64,000 nt of DNA from Martinezella tropici (GTDB lineage Bacteria; Pseudomonadota; Alphaproteobacteria; Rhizobiales; Rhizobiaceae). The DNA is taken from positions 682,001 to 746,000 of the forward strand of contig NZ_VNIP01000008.1 of NCBI RefSeq assembly GCF_008370325.1, given 5' to 3'. Below are positions 25,647 to 35,844 of this stretch, piece after piece. The translations under genes were made by a program, and so were the position numbers. Under the pieces are notes generated by a model that saw only the letters and a list, made by a program, of their open reading frames with translations, ran no database searches and was not told where the DNA came from. Each line of letters begins with the position of its first letter. Positions within the stretch are counted from its first letter, which is position 1.

Positions 25647-25882
25647 CCAGTGTGAATGTTGTAGGTCTCTAGCATTACGATTGTATTTTGATTTTAGGTG
25701 AGCTTGTCTGGCGGTGACTTGGTGTCCTTATCGCAAAAGCGGTCGTGATGATGCATGAAGATCAATTCGCTGTGCCAGGTCGCTGATCGTCTGCTTGCCT
25801 GCCGAATGATCAAGCGTCATCGCAGTCCTTACGAAAACGCCGACACGAGGCAGGCGTTCGAAACGCTGTACCAGGACTTGGA

Positions 25883-27043
25883 TCAGAAGAACGCCGGATT
25901 GCGCCATACCTGGTCACCATCCGCGGCAAGCATCGGATCCCCGTGCGGATCGTCCCTGGTCTTTGCCGCAACGATGCCTTCGCAAACCCAGCCATGCTTG
26001 GGAAACAAGCTGATGAGGCGCCGATCCAAGTCAGCGGAATGCGTGCCAATGAATACGCGCTTCACCTGCTTCGTCACCACATCGATATGGTGTTCAAAGA
26101 GGTCGCCTTCGGCACCTTGAATATCGCAATGGATGAGATCAATGGTCCCTTTGCCATTCAGGATCGTTGCGAGACTATAACATGTGACCTCTTCAATTTC
26201 TGCGACAAGGCCGCCATGGTGCCTCACGAATGTCCCGAACGCATCCCCATCGTTGCCCTCGCCGGAAAAAGCAGCGGCGGCGCCATAGACGTGCCCGGCC
26301 TGCGCTGCCCGAGGGAACCTGGCTACCCCGTCCTCAACGCCAATGACCCCATGGATAACGTCGGCATCGCTATCCGGGATGGAGTTTTCGCGAAAAGAAT
26401 GGTGAATGTAATCGATATGACCGCGATCCCCTTCGATCGGGGTCACGTGAGCGCTTAAGCCTTTCTGTTTGGCGGCCGCATAGCCGATTGCCGACCAGGG
26501 TGCCCATCCGGCGCCGAGCTCGATCATGCTGAAGCGCTCCCGAGCGTCGAGAACTGAACGCAATACCGCGATCCATTCCAAGGCGGCTCCATGAAAATTA
26601 CCGGGAAACGGAAATGATTCAACCAGTCCCGAATGACTTGCAAGACCGACATGGTTCACGTTGGAAACGCAACCGAGAAAGTTGGTCACAAAGCCTGCTC
26701 GGCCCGGACCCTCATACTTTCTGAATTGCCGAAATACATCCATTGCCTCTCTTCTGGAGGAACCATATGTGTGAATATATCCATGTATGGTCTTAAATTC
26801 ATCAGAAGTGCTGATTTGCCGTATAAGTTCTTCATATGAAATTGAGTTCTTCTTCAGCAACTCAAGATAAGAACTCATACCGTTCTTGTCAGGATCTCTT
26901 CCTAGAAGGCCTCTATATGCCGCGATGATGATGTCCTTTGCATTGCTTGTTTTCGATTGCTCTTCGATCACAATGTGCTCCATTTCTGTTTTTATGTGAT
27001 AGTAAACTTCAATAAATGCATGGTTTGCAAAGCGATGCGACAC
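25883..27043 (-). CDS. DUF4214 plus FkbM-family methyltransferase fusion
   Basis: A 386-residue protein. Residues ~35-90 match DUF4214 (AAYRGLLGRDPDKNGMSSYL then ISTSDEFKTIH), a helical module often fused to surface-glycan enzymes. Residues ~150-360 are an FkbM-type SAM methyltransferase: FSMIELGAGWAPWSAIGYAA (motif I), HVTPIEGDRGHIDYIHHSF, then IDLIHCDIQGAEGDLFEHHI, the FkbM hallmark DxxGAE. It likely O-methylates a sugar. It is convergent with the beta-helix gene and upstream on the minus strand of nothing in this window. The start is uncertain: GTG 27043 or ATG 26983. Confidence 0.85.
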   Translation of the reverse strand: MSHRFANHAFIEVYYHIKTEMEHIVIEEQSKTSNAKDIIIAAYRGLLGRDPDKNGMSSYLELLKKNSISYEELIRQISTSDEFKTIHGYIHTYGSSRREAMDVFRQFRKYEGPGRAGFVTNFLGCVSNVNHVGLASHSGLVESFPFPGNFHGAALEWIAVLRSVLDARERFSMIELGAGWAPWSAIGYAAAKQKGLSAHVTPIEGDRGHIDYIHHSFRENSIPDSDADVIHGVIGVEDGVARFPRAAQAGHVYGAAAAFSGEGNDGDAFGTFVRHHGGLVAEIEEVTCYSLATILNGKGTIDLIHCDIQGAEGDLFEHHIDVVTKQVKRVFIGTHSADLDRRLISLFPKHGWVCEGIVAAKTRDDPHGDPMLAADGDQVWRNPAFF

Positions 27044-27125
27044 GCCCAGCTGCGATTAGACAACCCTCTCAGAGGCACTAATATCGAGGCCTACATCTTC
27101 ATGTTCGATCATAGCTCCGGCAAGG

Positions 27126-28337
27126 TCAGCCGCTTTCATGATCTCTGATGGCGGTGACCATGAGCCAGGCCAGCAGATAGCAAAGGCTCAAGGACAGGAA
27201 AACGACCGTAACGTTCTTGAGCGCATAAGGCATCTCTGCCTCGTCGGGCATTTGCGGTGGAACGACGACCTCGAGATACAGCTGCTGGCGGCGCGCATCA
27301 GCCCTGGCTGCTTCGAGTGCATCGAGTGAGGCAACGAGCGCCTTGTTGGCAAACTCCCGCAGCAGGACGAGACTTTCGTAATCGGCAATTCTGGGCGCGA
27401 CGGATTTATCCGATCCGACCATTTTGGCTCGTTCACTTTCGATTTGTTGCTCCAGTGCAGCAGCCTGACTCGTCAAAAACGGGATGGAGTTACTGTCCGG
27501 CGCAGTCTTGCGTGTTTCTGCGAGGCGTGCTCGCGTGTTGGCGAGAGCCGACGTCAGATTGCTGATGAGATCGATCATCGACATGGAACTGGCATTCGGG
27601 TCGATCATCAGCTCCTTGTTTCTGAAGTTCGTTATGTTTCTCTGTGCGTCAATGACCCGCTGCTGCGCCTGTTGCACCTCGCCATCGGCAAAGCGAACGG
27701 CATCGCCGCGGGCGCGGTTGTTGAGGCGGTCGAGAAGATCGCCGCCAAGTGCCAGCAATGAGGTGTTCATGTCCGCGGCATCCTGCGCATGAAAGGCTGT
27801 CGTCCGCAGGACGGTGATACCCGTGGTGTCGTTGTGAATGACGGACACCCGGTTCGAATAGTAATTAAAAAGCTGTTCCTCGCTATTGTTTTCCCATAAG
27901 CGAGGAAAGCGCGTCAGCCAGTCCGCTTGCGGGCTGCCGAAAATAGCACGTACGGGAAGCCGTTCGGCAAGTTCCTTCAGCGCCTGACGGGAACGGATAT
28001 ATTCCTGCACGGAAAAAGTATCGTCCTGCGAGCGCGTTATGCCGCTATTCTGCAGCAGCGAACCGAAGACGTTCGATGACGGCGGAGCCGCCATGCGAAC
28101 GACGAAAGACGCTTCGGATACGTAGATCGGCGCGGCGATGAAGGCATAGTAGGCGCTCACGACGAGGGTGGGACCGACGACCGCGAGCAGATAGACCCCT
28201 AGGCGTTTCGAACGCCTGGGGCGCTTTCCCGTCTTCGCCGGCCCGACGATCGATCGCGTAATCATCTGGCGGAGAGGCAGCCGAGCTTGCCTTGCGTCGA
28301 CCTTCTTGCTTTGCGTTTCGGAATTTATCAGAGCCAT
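27126..28337 (-). CDS. Capsule export inner-membrane protein KpsE/RkpR-like, copy 1
   Basis: Polysaccharide co-polymerase/export protein that spans the inner membrane and periplasm with the KpsMT transporter. ATG 28337 gives 403 residues; an in-frame ATG at 28373 is possible. A transmembrane helix near residues 46-68 (YLLAVVGPTLVVSAYYAFIA) is followed by IYVSEASFVVR. A long coiled-coil periplasmic part runs from ~190 to 350, and a second helix lies at the C-terminus (VVFLSLSLCYLLAWLMVTAI). It is about the length of KpsE. A paralogue of the same architecture lies at 34639-35844. It is divergent from the kpsM-like gene. Confidence 0.87.
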   Translation of the reverse strand: MALINSETQSKKVDARQARLPLRQMITRSIVGPAKTGKRPRRSKRLGVYLLAVVGPTLVVSAYYAFIAAPIYVSEASFVVRMAAPPSSNVFGSLLQNSGITRSQDDTFSVQEYIRSRQALKELAERLPVRAIFGSPQADWLTRFPRLWENNSEEQLFNYYSNRVSVIHNDTTGITVLRTTAFHAQDAADMNTSLLALGGDLLDRLNNRARGDAVRFADGEVQQAQQRVIDAQRNITNFRNKELMIDPNASSMSMIDLISNLTSALANTRARLAETRKTAPDSNSIPFLTSQAAALEQQIESERAKMVGSDKSVAPRIADYESLVLLREFANKALVASLDALEAARADARRQQLYLEVVVPPQMPDEAEMPYALKNVTVVFLSLSLCYLLAWLMVTAIRDHESG

Positions 28338-28501
28338 GGTTGCGTTCCCGTTGATGACTGCCTGCCGTTGCATGTCGGCATCCGTGCGCCGGGGGCGGTA
28401 TTTGTCCAGGCCCGACGCAATGAAGATTGAGCAAGCGGCCTTCGCCGGTATCGTTGTTCCACCACCCGGTGAAGACGGGATGGCGAACAGGAGGCTTCCG
28501 C

Positions 28502-29311
28502 ATGCATCACGTATCGACGAACACTCGCGGCCGTTCGCAGTTCATAACCGGATTGAAGATCCAGGCGCGGGTGCTCGGCGCGCTCATCATGCGTGAAATG
28601 CTGATACGCTACGGGCGGGAAAACATCGGCTTCCTGTGGCTTGCGCTGGAGCCGATGATCCTGACCACGGGTGTCATGATCATGTGGACGCTGCTCAATC
28701 ACGAGGCGCACGGATTGACGGTCGCGGCTTTCGTTTTGAGCGGCTACATGCCGCTGACACTCTGGCGCCACATAACCGGTCACGCCGTCTCTTGCCTGCG
28801 CCAAAATCTGCCCTTGATGTACCATCGCCAGATCCGTCTGGCCGATGCGCTGATCGCACGCGCGCTTCTGGAGACTGCCGGTACGACTGCCGCTCTCATC
28901 CTCGTCTACACGGTTGCGCGTTTGGTAGGCATCATCCCGCCCTTTCAGAACCTCGGTCTGTTGCTGGCGGGCTGGCTGTTCATGGCCTGGCTCTCTTTCG
29001 CGGTGGCGCTCATCTTTGCCGCCGGTTCGGAACGGTTCGAGTTTGTTGAGAAGCTGGTGCCGCCATTTCAATATCTCACCTTGCCGATTTGTGGCATGTT
29101 TTTCATGGTGGCTTGGCTGCCGAGCGGTCCTCAGAGGCTGGCGCTCTATGTCCCCCTCGTTCATTGCTTCGAGCTTTTTCGCGCCGGTGTCTTCGGCGAT
29201 TCGGTGCAAACTTTCTATGATATCGGCTACATCACGAAATGCTGCCTGTTCACCACGGCCGTCGGGCTTTTCCTGGTGAATATCGCGCGCAATCATATCA
29301 AGTTCGAATGA
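28502..29311 (+). CDS. kpsM: Capsule ABC transporter permease KpsM-like
   Basis: ABC-2-type membrane component that moves the lipid-linked capsular polymer across the inner membrane. ATG 28502 has AGGAGG 7 bases upstream, giving 269 residues; a longer TTG-started frame is not needed. The N-terminal amphipathic part contains ALIMREMLIRYGRENIGFLW, typical of KpsM/RkpT. About six transmembrane helices follow. The ATPase partner is the KpsT-like protein at 35841-36575. The gene is isolated from it and divergent from KpsE copy 1, so the two genes share a control region at 28338-28501. Confidence 0.9.
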   Translation: MHHVSTNTRGRSQFITGLKIQARVLGALIMREMLIRYGRENIGFLWLALEPMILTTGVMIMWTLLNHEAHGLTVAAFVLSGYMPLTLWRHITGHAVSCLRQNLPLMYHRQIRLADALIARALLETAGTTAALILVYTVARLVGIIPPFQNLGLLLAGWLFMAWLSFAVALIFAAGSERFEFVEKLVPPFQYLTLPICGMFFMVAWLPSGPQRLALYVPLVHCFELFRAGVFGDSVQTFYDIGYITKCCLFTTAVGLFLVNIARNHIKFE

Positions 29312-29432
29312 CGCGGATGCCGCACGGTCCGTCGTTGCGCTACTATTGACCCGCTGATTCAATAAGGCCTCCATATAAAGTCCCGATAGCGGGCATTTCA
29401 GGTCGAAGCCGCAAAGCCGATTGCAGCTGTGA

Positions 29433-30485
29433 TCAGAGCGCGACCTCCTGCTGTCGCCGCTTTTTGGTCTTAACTGAGGCCAGCATCAATCCGAGGCGCT
29501 GAAGGCGTTCGCCAACGCTTTCTGCGCGATCTTCATGGACTGCCAGAATGTTCGCCACCGTGCCGATCTGAAAATTCAGATCGAGCTCGTCTGACGTCTC
29601 GATCCGCGTCAGCTGATTTTGCGAACTGGTCCAGATTCCGTAACCGAGCTCGGCAAGCTGATGGTGAATCGCGCCTGGCGTCGTTTTCGAGACAACGGCG
29701 AGCATCTCACGATTGATCTCCATCAACAGAGAGGGCCTGTGCACCGAGATGGTCCTTCGCGCGCCCTTTAGGAACAGGCTTTCCGCACCCTGGATATCGA
29801 CCTTCATGACATCTGGCCTCAGACTTCCGATGACTTGGTCCAGCGTCTCGACCTTCGTCATGCGGCCGGCTTTGGTGTCGGCTGCATTCGTGATCAGGCG
29901 CGTTGCGCCGGCATTGATCGTCTCCTCGGCGTTGTTGAGCGGCAATTCTCCCGGGATGTCGGCAAGGGCAAGCTGGCTGACGCTGATGCGATCTTCAAAG
30001 CCGTTTTCCAGGATCGACCGGTTGAACAGATCCCAAAGCTTGGGCTGCGGCTCGAAGGCAAGGACCGTTCCCCTGAATGGGGAGTGGGCAGCGATGGACA
30101 GCGAGTAATATCCGACATTGCCGCCGACATCGATGAATTGTCCCGTGTCAGGCACAATGGCTTTGACAAGCTCGACGTCGAATTTCTCGTATTCGCCACT
30201 CATGATGCCGAAGGAGATATGGTATTGGCGCAAATCAAGATACAATTTGAAATTGTATTTCGTTTCAAACAGAACGAAAATCGACTTTGGCACGAAATTG
30301 TTGAACAGCAATTCGCTGTGGCGCTGGTGGAACTCGTAAGAACTGAGAAAACGTCGGCGATGCTCACTCAACGGAATGTCCGTCACCTGTAACAGGTTCT
30401 GCGCTATGGCATTACGCTCGTCGTCGTTTATCGCGCGGCCCAGAATGAATTTGTAGCAGTTCTCGATGTCGTAAAAACTTGTCAC
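29433..30485 (-). CDS. FkbM-family methyltransferase
   Basis: A 350-residue protein with a DUF4214-like helical start (KFILGRAINDDERNAIAQNL). An FkbM methyltransferase core follows: GQFIDVGGNVGYYSLSIAAH (motif I, about residue 115), VLAFEPQPKLWDLFNRSILE, and VMKVDIQGAESLFLKGARRT (FkbM signature, about residue 227). It is predicted to O-methylate a sugar of the surface polymer. It is the third gene of the minus-strand group KpsC - GT4 - FkbM, 85 bases after the glycosyltransferase stop. Confidence 0.88.
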   Translation of the reverse strand: MTSFYDIENCYKFILGRAINDDERNAIAQNLLQVTDIPLSEHRRRFLSSYEFHQRHSELLFNNFVPKSIFVLFETKYNFKLYLDLRQYHISFGIMSGEYEKFDVELVKAIVPDTGQFIDVGGNVGYYSLSIAAHSPFRGTVLAFEPQPKLWDLFNRSILENGFEDRISVSQLALADIPGELPLNNAEETINAGATRLITNAADTKAGRMTKVETLDQVIGSLRPDVMKVDIQGAESLFLKGARRTISVHRPSLLMEINREMLAVVSKTTPGAIHHQLAELGYGIWTSSQNQLTRIETSDELDLNFQIGTVANILAVHEDRAESVGERLQRLGLMLASVKTKKRRQQEVAL

Positions 30486-30570
30486 GTCGCTGCTCCCCGT
30501 CTTTCTGACGATTTGAATCTATTCTGCTGCTGCTTGTCGCCGGCATTGCCGTGCGTCATTCCCGCTCCGG

Positions 30571-31935
30571 TCACCGCAGGACTGGCGAGGGCAATAACGT
30601 CTCCAGGCGTCGCGGCGCTCGTTGGGCCGCATAACGTCGAGCGGAAAGATCGGCCGCCATCAGCGCCTCCAAGTCATCGAAATGCGTGTCCCAGCCACCT
30701 GGTTGGCTCGGTCTGGTTCGGTGCCTCGGCGAGGCGGCGATCATATCGAGCGCGGCTTTCCAGCTCAGTCCGTCAAGCGGATCGAGGAAAATTGCCGGGT
30801 GACCGGCTGCAGCCTCGCGATGCGCGCTGATATTGGAGGCGACGACCGGCGTGCCGAGCGCAATGGCTTCGGCGATCGGCATGCCGTAACCCTCGGTGAA
30901 CGAGGGGGCGAGGAGGGCGGCGGCGCCGGCAACCAACCGCGCCAAAGCGGCATCCTCCAGCCCTGGTACTTCGATGACGAGCCCGGGCAAGGCAGGACAC
31001 CGCTCGAGCATTGCCAGGATGTGGCTGTTTTCCCATCCCCTCTTGCCGACGATCACCAGACGCGGTGCCATCGGGCCGTCGCGTTCGGCCAGATATTGCC
31101 ATAGATGCAGCAGCAGGATGTGGTTCTTGCGCGGTTCGATGGTGCCGATCGTCACGAAATAGGGGATTTGCGGGCGAGCCATGTCCTTGGGAGGAGATAA
31201 GAAGCATTGCTCGACGCCCGGGGGCAACACGGCGATGGAGGGTAGCTCGCTGTTGCATTCCTGGGCGAAGGTGCGCAGTGACCGTGCCGTCACCTGGGAA
31301 TTGCACAGGACGAGTGAGGCGTGCTTCAGCACCGTCGCCATCCTTCGACGGTGACGTTCCGGTTCTTCCGGCCGGACGAACTCGGGATGCGAGAGCGGAA
31401 TGAGATCATGGACGTAAAAAACGCCGTTCCGCCCCGTTTCCTCGAGCCAGGAAAAAGCCGATGTCCGTTCCAGCCGACTATGGGATACGTGGACGAAGGA
31501 TGCGTTGCCGGGCAGCGTCCGCCCATGTGCAAAGCGATTGGCGACGACATGCGCGATCTTGCGCAGTTTTCGGATGTAAGTTTCACCCACCTTCGCTTCC
31601 GACGCCTGCCATCGGATCTTGCCGTCGATGGCGGCGAAAATGCGATCAAGGAGGGCGGCCTGGGAGCTTGATACTTCGCTCACCGCCCAGCGGCTGGCAA
31701 GCGTGGAGACCAGTTTGTCCGCCCGCTCGGTCGCAACGGAGACGGCGCCGTGGCGGGCCGTTTCGACAAACCATGACGATTGCGGAGACCCGGCGATATT
31801 CGTCAAGGCGGCGTGCTTGCGTCGCTCGTTCAGCCAATGCGCATAATGAAGCTCGTAGCGATCTATGCCTGTAGGCGTCGGGCAATGCGCCCGCTCCATA
31901 AGCCGCGAAATATCCATAATGATCGGCTTCATCAC
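30571..31935 (-). CDS. GT4-family glycosyltransferase
   Basis: A 454-residue GT-B enzyme that transfers a sugar from a nucleotide donor onto the growing capsule polymer. It contains TPTGIDRYELHYAHWL (acceptor-domain start), YVHDLIPLSHPEF, VTIGTIEPRKNH, VIVGKRGWENSH and the donor motif PSFTEGYGMPIAEAIALGTP with two nucleotide-sugar glutamates. The start codon overlaps the kpsC stop (ATGATG/TGA at 31932-31935), showing tight coupling. Its overall shape matches the glycosyltransferase parts at 20617 and 40504. Confidence 0.92.
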   Translation of the reverse strand: MMKPIIMDISRLMERAHCPTPTGIDRYELHYAHWLNERRKHAALTNIAGSPQSSWFVETARHGAVSVATERADKLVSTLASRWAVSEVSSSQAALLDRIFAAIDGKIRWQASEAKVGETYIRKLRKIAHVVANRFAHGRTLPGNASFVHVSHSRLERTSAFSWLEETGRNGVFYVHDLIPLSHPEFVRPEEPERHRRRMATVLKHASLVLCNSQVTARSLRTFAQECNSELPSIAVLPPGVEQCFLSPPKDMARPQIPYFVTIGTIEPRKNHILLLHLWQYLAERDGPMAPRLVIVGKRGWENSHILAMLERCPALPGLVIEVPGLEDAALARLVAGAAALLAPSFTEGYGMPIAEAIALGTPVVASNISAHREAAAGHPAIFLDPLDGLSWKAALDMIAASPRHRTRPSQPGGWDTHFDDLEALMAADLSARRYAAQRAPRRLETLLPSPVLR

Positions 31936-34055
31936 GATTTTCTCGCCTCAAGCATGTGGATGACTTGCGCAAGCCAGCGCCGTCTCGATGGGTTGGGAGC
32001 CGCCCCCAGGCGCGCGCGATAAAGCTCGGCGACCACATCTTCCGCTTCGCAAGGGAGATCGGCGATATTCGACCAGTATCGCGGGTAGAGGATCAGCGCG
32101 CCGGCAACGAGGGCATCAAGGTTCAACAGCCGCTTGCGCCGGAGCGATATGACGGTGTCATGGGTGAGACCCCAGCCCGCATAGAAGGGCAGGCCATGAC
32201 ACCATACCGGCTTTTCGCGCAGCAATGCCTCGAAGCCGATCAACGATGTCGCGACGTGAACTTCGTCGACCGCCTGCAGGAGATCGTCGAGATCGACATT
32301 GCCAATGATAAGATCGGCAGCATTCATCGATGGGGATGAAGGCGGGTGACGGCCTTCAGCCTTGGCCAGGAGATCCGGATGCTGCTTGTAGATGATGAAC
32401 GCTTTCGGCCTTGCGCGCCGAACGGCCTTTAGCAGCTCCATGTCGGATGCATGGCTTGCCATGCCGAAGCGCAGGGAGGCGTCGTTCGGAACCTGCCCGG
32501 CCACCAGAACGATCGCCCGGCCCTTGGCCTTGCCGCGATAGTCCGGCGCGGCCTGCGGCGGCAAGTTGTATTTGGTGATGCCCATCGAGACGATCGCCTG
32601 CCGAAGCCGCTTTGCCCGCCCGAGGAGCGCCTCATCGAAATTCGTTCCGTTCAGAATCGTTTCGAGCTGGCTCGGGGCTGAGGCATTGAAATAGATGCCT
32701 TGCCTGTCGAAGCAGAGCGAGGATGGAGGAACGAGCGAGCTGCCGAGGCCGGAGGAGCGGATGAAGCCGTCCTCAACCCGAATGATCGGCAATCTTTTGC
32801 CACCTTTCCAAAGAAGGCTTTCCTCCGGCGGATCGGCATTTCCCCACAGGACGATCGTATCGGCATTCTGGATCTGCATGGTCGTCGGATCGGTGGCGAA
32901 CCGCACCTCGGATCTGGGGCTGCTCAGGTAACGGCGCATCACCGAACGTTTGTGGAGCGAGAAGTTGATGCAAAGATAGCGCCCCGAAAGGGAGCGAGCG
33001 TGGTGGCGCCATTCGAGCAGCCGTTCGACGGCCTGCTCGGCCGTGATCGGATGGCGCGAGACCGGATCGACATAACGGGAATATTGAAGGAATGCCGCGT
33101 CGGCAAATTCGTCGATGTTGACGCTCCGTGTCCGCCGGGCGCGCGCTGCAATTGCTGCAGCGCCTTCGGCGCGATCGTCGGTCAGTCCCCAGCCGGCATA
33201 GGAAGGCATGCCGAAGGTCACGACGGGTATTTCGCGCAACAATGCCTCGAGGCCTAGATGGCTCGACACTGTCCAGACCTCATCGACCAGATCCAGTATC
33301 GAATGCAGGGAGACGGCCTTGTCGACGAACTGCACTCCGCCTGTGTGTATATAGGGTTGGAGGAAACCTTTGGCGCGGCCCGCGACGACATCGGGGTGGC
33401 ACTTGATGATGATATCAGCGCTTTTGTCGGCACGCGCTGCGGCCCACATCCTTGCGAAGGCCCCGGCATCGGCGCCGGCGCTTTCTATGGATCGATCTCC
33501 AACGGCCTGGTCAATGAGCAGGAGGCGCCTGCGGTGGTTTCGACGAAGGAGAACTGCACCCTCCGGCAGATGATTGTCTTGGCAAAGCCGCTCGCGGACG
33601 ATCCGCTGTCGCAGATCGTTCGCGCGACGAATGTCCTTATGGCACGGCCCGCCCTGGAGCAGAGTTTCCAGCCGTGACGGCTGGTGGGCGGAGAAATGAA
33701 TTCCGAGATCGTCGGTGACGATGGAAACCGGCGGCGCCATGCTGGTGCCGGGGGATTGCAGGAAGCCGTCGGCGACGGTCCAGAATGGCAGACGGTGAAT
33801 GCGCGCATAAAGGCGCGCCATCCGGGCAAGCGGCCCATCCCCCCCACCCACGACACCATCCGCGGCTGCACCCGCCATCAGCTCGATCGGCCTGAGAGAG
33901 GCCGAAATCGCCGGGCCGATCAGGGGAAAGCGCCGTCGGGTCGTCAGGAAGGCGAGCAGTTGTGCGTTCGCCGCAGGCAGCCAGGACGGCCGCTCTCCTG
34001 TGTCTGCCGTCGAGGCCCGCATATCCTGGGAGAAAATCGTCGAATCCAAATGCAT
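31932..34055 (-). CDS. kpsC: Capsule Kdo-linker transferase KpsC (RkpJ/LipA-like)
   Basis: Cytoplasmic retaining beta-Kdo transferase that, in characterised KpsC proteins, builds the poly-Kdo linker on phosphatidylglycerol for ABC-exported capsules. The 707 residues fit the two-domain family. The first half has PFWTVADGFLQSPGTSM and VPVVTFGMPSYAGWGLTDDR-like VVTFGMPSYAGWGLTDD. The second repeats the scheme with IIRVEDGFIRSSGLGSSL and KPVWCHGLPFYAGWGLTHD. The ATG at 34055 has GGGGGAT upstream. It is the first gene of a minus-strand operon with the GT4 and FkbM genes. The usual partner KpsS is not seen in this window. Confidence 0.93.
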   Translation of the reverse strand: MHLDSTIFSQDMRASTADTGERPSWLPAANAQLLAFLTTRRRFPLIGPAISASLRPIELMAGAAADGVVGGGDGPLARMARLYARIHRLPFWTVADGFLQSPGTSMAPPVSIVTDDLGIHFSAHQPSRLETLLQGGPCHKDIRRANDLRQRIVRERLCQDNHLPEGAVLLRRNHRRRLLLIDQAVGDRSIESAGADAGAFARMWAAARADKSADIIIKCHPDVVAGRAKGFLQPYIHTGGVQFVDKAVSLHSILDLVDEVWTVSSHLGLEALLREIPVVTFGMPSYAGWGLTDDRAEGAAAIAARARRTRSVNIDEFADAAFLQYSRYVDPVSRHPITAEQAVERLLEWRHHARSLSGRYLCINFSLHKRSVMRRYLSSPRSEVRFATDPTTMQIQNADTIVLWGNADPPEESLLWKGGKRLPIIRVEDGFIRSSGLGSSLVPPSSLCFDRQGIYFNASAPSQLETILNGTNFDEALLGRAKRLRQAIVSMGITKYNLPPQAAPDYRGKAKGRAIVLVAGQVPNDASLRFGMASHASDMELLKAVRRARPKAFIIYKQHPDLLAKAEGRHPPSSPSMNAADLIIGNVDLDDLLQAVDEVHVATSLIGFEALLREKPVWCHGLPFYAGWGLTHDTVISLRRKRLLNLDALVAGALILYPRYWSNIADLPCEAEDVVAELYRARLGAAPNPSRRRWLAQVIHMLEARKS

Positions 34056-34638
34056 AGATCCCCCAATGCAGGCTAGAAGCGTTCATGGCCGCTTGAGCGA
34101 AGCGACCTGCAATGCCGGATTACGACCGATTGCCTAAGCGGGATCGGTTCGGGGGGTATGGGGAGCAGCGACTGCAGGATGGTAAGTCCATATCTCATGG
34201 CTGCGCTTTGCAGCCGCGAACGCTCGCGACTATTCGGCCCCGCACGATTGCTGACACGGCTCGAGATGCCTCCAAGCTTTCCCATTCCGAATTCCTTGAA
34301 CCAGCAATGAGGGAGAAATGGCGAATTGAATGGCAGTTATCACCGCCGCAATTTCGCCCCGCCATACGGATCGCGTCGCCAAAGTATTAATTGCGACATA
34401 AGGCAACTTATTCTTGATACCACATGTAAAATATCAGGGGATCCGGGAATTATATTTGACTTTCAAAGGATATATGGGAATCTCTTGCGAAACTAAATGC
34501 CGCAACGAACGTCATGCGCCTTGGCGAGGCGACGGTCGGGGGCGTCGGAAATCTGAAGTCTGCCGCGATGCGCGCGAAGCTTCGGCAAGATGACTATTGA
34601 ATGGTTCAGGCCATTCTCCGAGAGATTGATGGTCCCAG
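34056..34638. other. Divergent control region between kpsC and kpsE copy 2
   Basis: About 580 bases separating two outward-facing capsule operons. An AT-rich core around 34385-34500 (AATTGCGACATAAGGCAACTT, GATACCACATGTAAAATATC) is a plausible promoter area. No gene with a ribosome site is visible, and the open frames have unlikely composition. Confidence 0.45.
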
Positions 34639-35844
34639 ATGAGCCGTATCGAGAATAACAAGGATTTCGTCGATTTCGTCACATTGGTAACGGCGCGCTC
34701 GTCCGGCATCGTCACGGGCCGGCCCGTCTCCCGGCCGCTTTCAATTGCGAGATGGGTCAGATCCCAGCTGCTGTTGTTGCTGATCGTCGTTATTCCCGGC
34801 CTGCTCGGCGGCATCTATTATGCCTTCATATCTGCCGATCAGTATGTTTCTGAGACGCAGTTCGTCGTTCGCAGCCCGAACAGGAATGCGGCGGGCTTGC
34901 TCAGCGGCTTCCTCCAGAGTACCGGCTTCGTTCGTGCGCAGGACGACAGCTATATCGTCACCGAGTTCATCAAGTCCCGCGCGGCCGTTGACGCGCTCGT
35001 CGAAAAGGATGGCCTGAAGGAGATTTTCTCGCGGCCCGAGGCGGACGTTCTCAACCGCTATCCTCTGCCCTGGCGCGAGGCCAACAGCGAGGAGCTGTTT
35101 CAGCATTATCTCCAGTTCATCAATGTTCACACTGATAGCGGCAGCGGCGTGACGACGCTGAATGTCAGGGCATTTCAGGCCGATGATGCCTATCGTCTGG
35201 CGCATGCCCTGGTTCAGCACGCCGAAGAGCTTATCAATCGCCTGAATGATCGCGCCCGGCGGGATGCAATCCGTTATGCGCAGGTCGAGGTGAATGACAG
35301 CCAGGTGAGGCTGTCCGACATGCAGAAGAGACTAACGGATTTCCGCAATCGCGAAGCGCTTGTCGATCCGGGCAAGCAGTCGTCCGCGGCCCTCAACATG
35401 ATCGCCCGGCTCTCGGACGATTTGGCTGACAGCAAGACGCGTCTTGCCGCGCTCGACGAGCAAGCCCCTCGGAGCCCGCAAAATGAAGCGCTAAGAGCGC
35501 GGGTAGCGGCGATGGAGCGGCAAATCAGCGACGAACGGGCACGCATCGTCGGCAGCGACGGTTCGATGGCTCCGCGTATCGCCCAATACGAACAGCTGCT
35601 GCTGGAGCGGGAAATGGCCGCGAAAATGTTGACCTCGGCTACTGCTTCTCTGGAGAACGCAAAAATCGACGCGCAACGGCAGCAACTCTATCTCGAACGG
35701 ATAGCCGATCCGAACTTGCCGGATCATGCGCTCTATCCGAAGCGCCTTCAGTCATTCCTTCTGCTGCTTGCGATTTGCTTCGCCATTTTCTGGATTGTGC
35801 GCTTCTTCGTCATCCAGGTCTATGAGCATGCGGCCCAGCAATGA
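34639..35844 (+). CDS. kpsE: Capsule export inner-membrane protein KpsE/RkpR-like, copy 2
   Basis: A 401-residue protein with the same design as copy 1. It has a transmembrane helix at ~43-65 (LLLLLIVVIPGLLGGIYYAF), then YVSETQFVVRSPN, a coiled-coil periplasmic core (LTDFRNREALVDPGKQSSAA) and a C-terminal helix (SFLLLLAICFAIFWIVRFFV). It connects the KpsMT transporter with the periplasmic/outer-membrane export complex. Its stop overlaps the KpsT start (ATGA, 35841-35844), so this copy is the one coupled to the ATPase. Confidence 0.9.
   Translation: MSRIENNKDFVDFVTLVTARSSGIVTGRPVSRPLSIARWVRSQLLLLLIVVIPGLLGGIYYAFISADQYVSETQFVVRSPNRNAAGLLSGFLQSTGFVRAQDDSYIVTEFIKSRAAVDALVEKDGLKEIFSRPEADVLNRYPLPWREANSEELFQHYLQFINVHTDSGSGVTTLNVRAFQADDAYRLAHALVQHAEELINRLNDRARRDAIRYAQVEVNDSQVRLSDMQKRLTDFRNREALVDPGKQSSAALNMIARLSDDLADSKTRLAALDEQAPRSPQNEALRARVAAMERQISDERARIVGSDGSMAPRIAQYEQLLLEREMAAKMLTSATASLENAKIDAQRQQLYLERIADPNLPDHALYPKRLQSFLLLLAICFAIFWIVRFFVIQVYEHAAQQ

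Noticed and set aside
25647..25882. Plus-strand frame near 25755 as a separate gene
   Set aside because: No ribosome site, and it soon enters the antisense of the DUF4214-FkbM gene; the gap holds only the convergent gene ends.
34639..35844. KpsE copy 2 considered as a Wzz chain-length regulator of a Wzx/Wzy system
   Set aside because: The direct ATGA overlap with a KpsT-type ATPase and the presence of KpsC and KpsM fit ABC-dependent capsule export instead; no Wzx or Wzy protein is seen.
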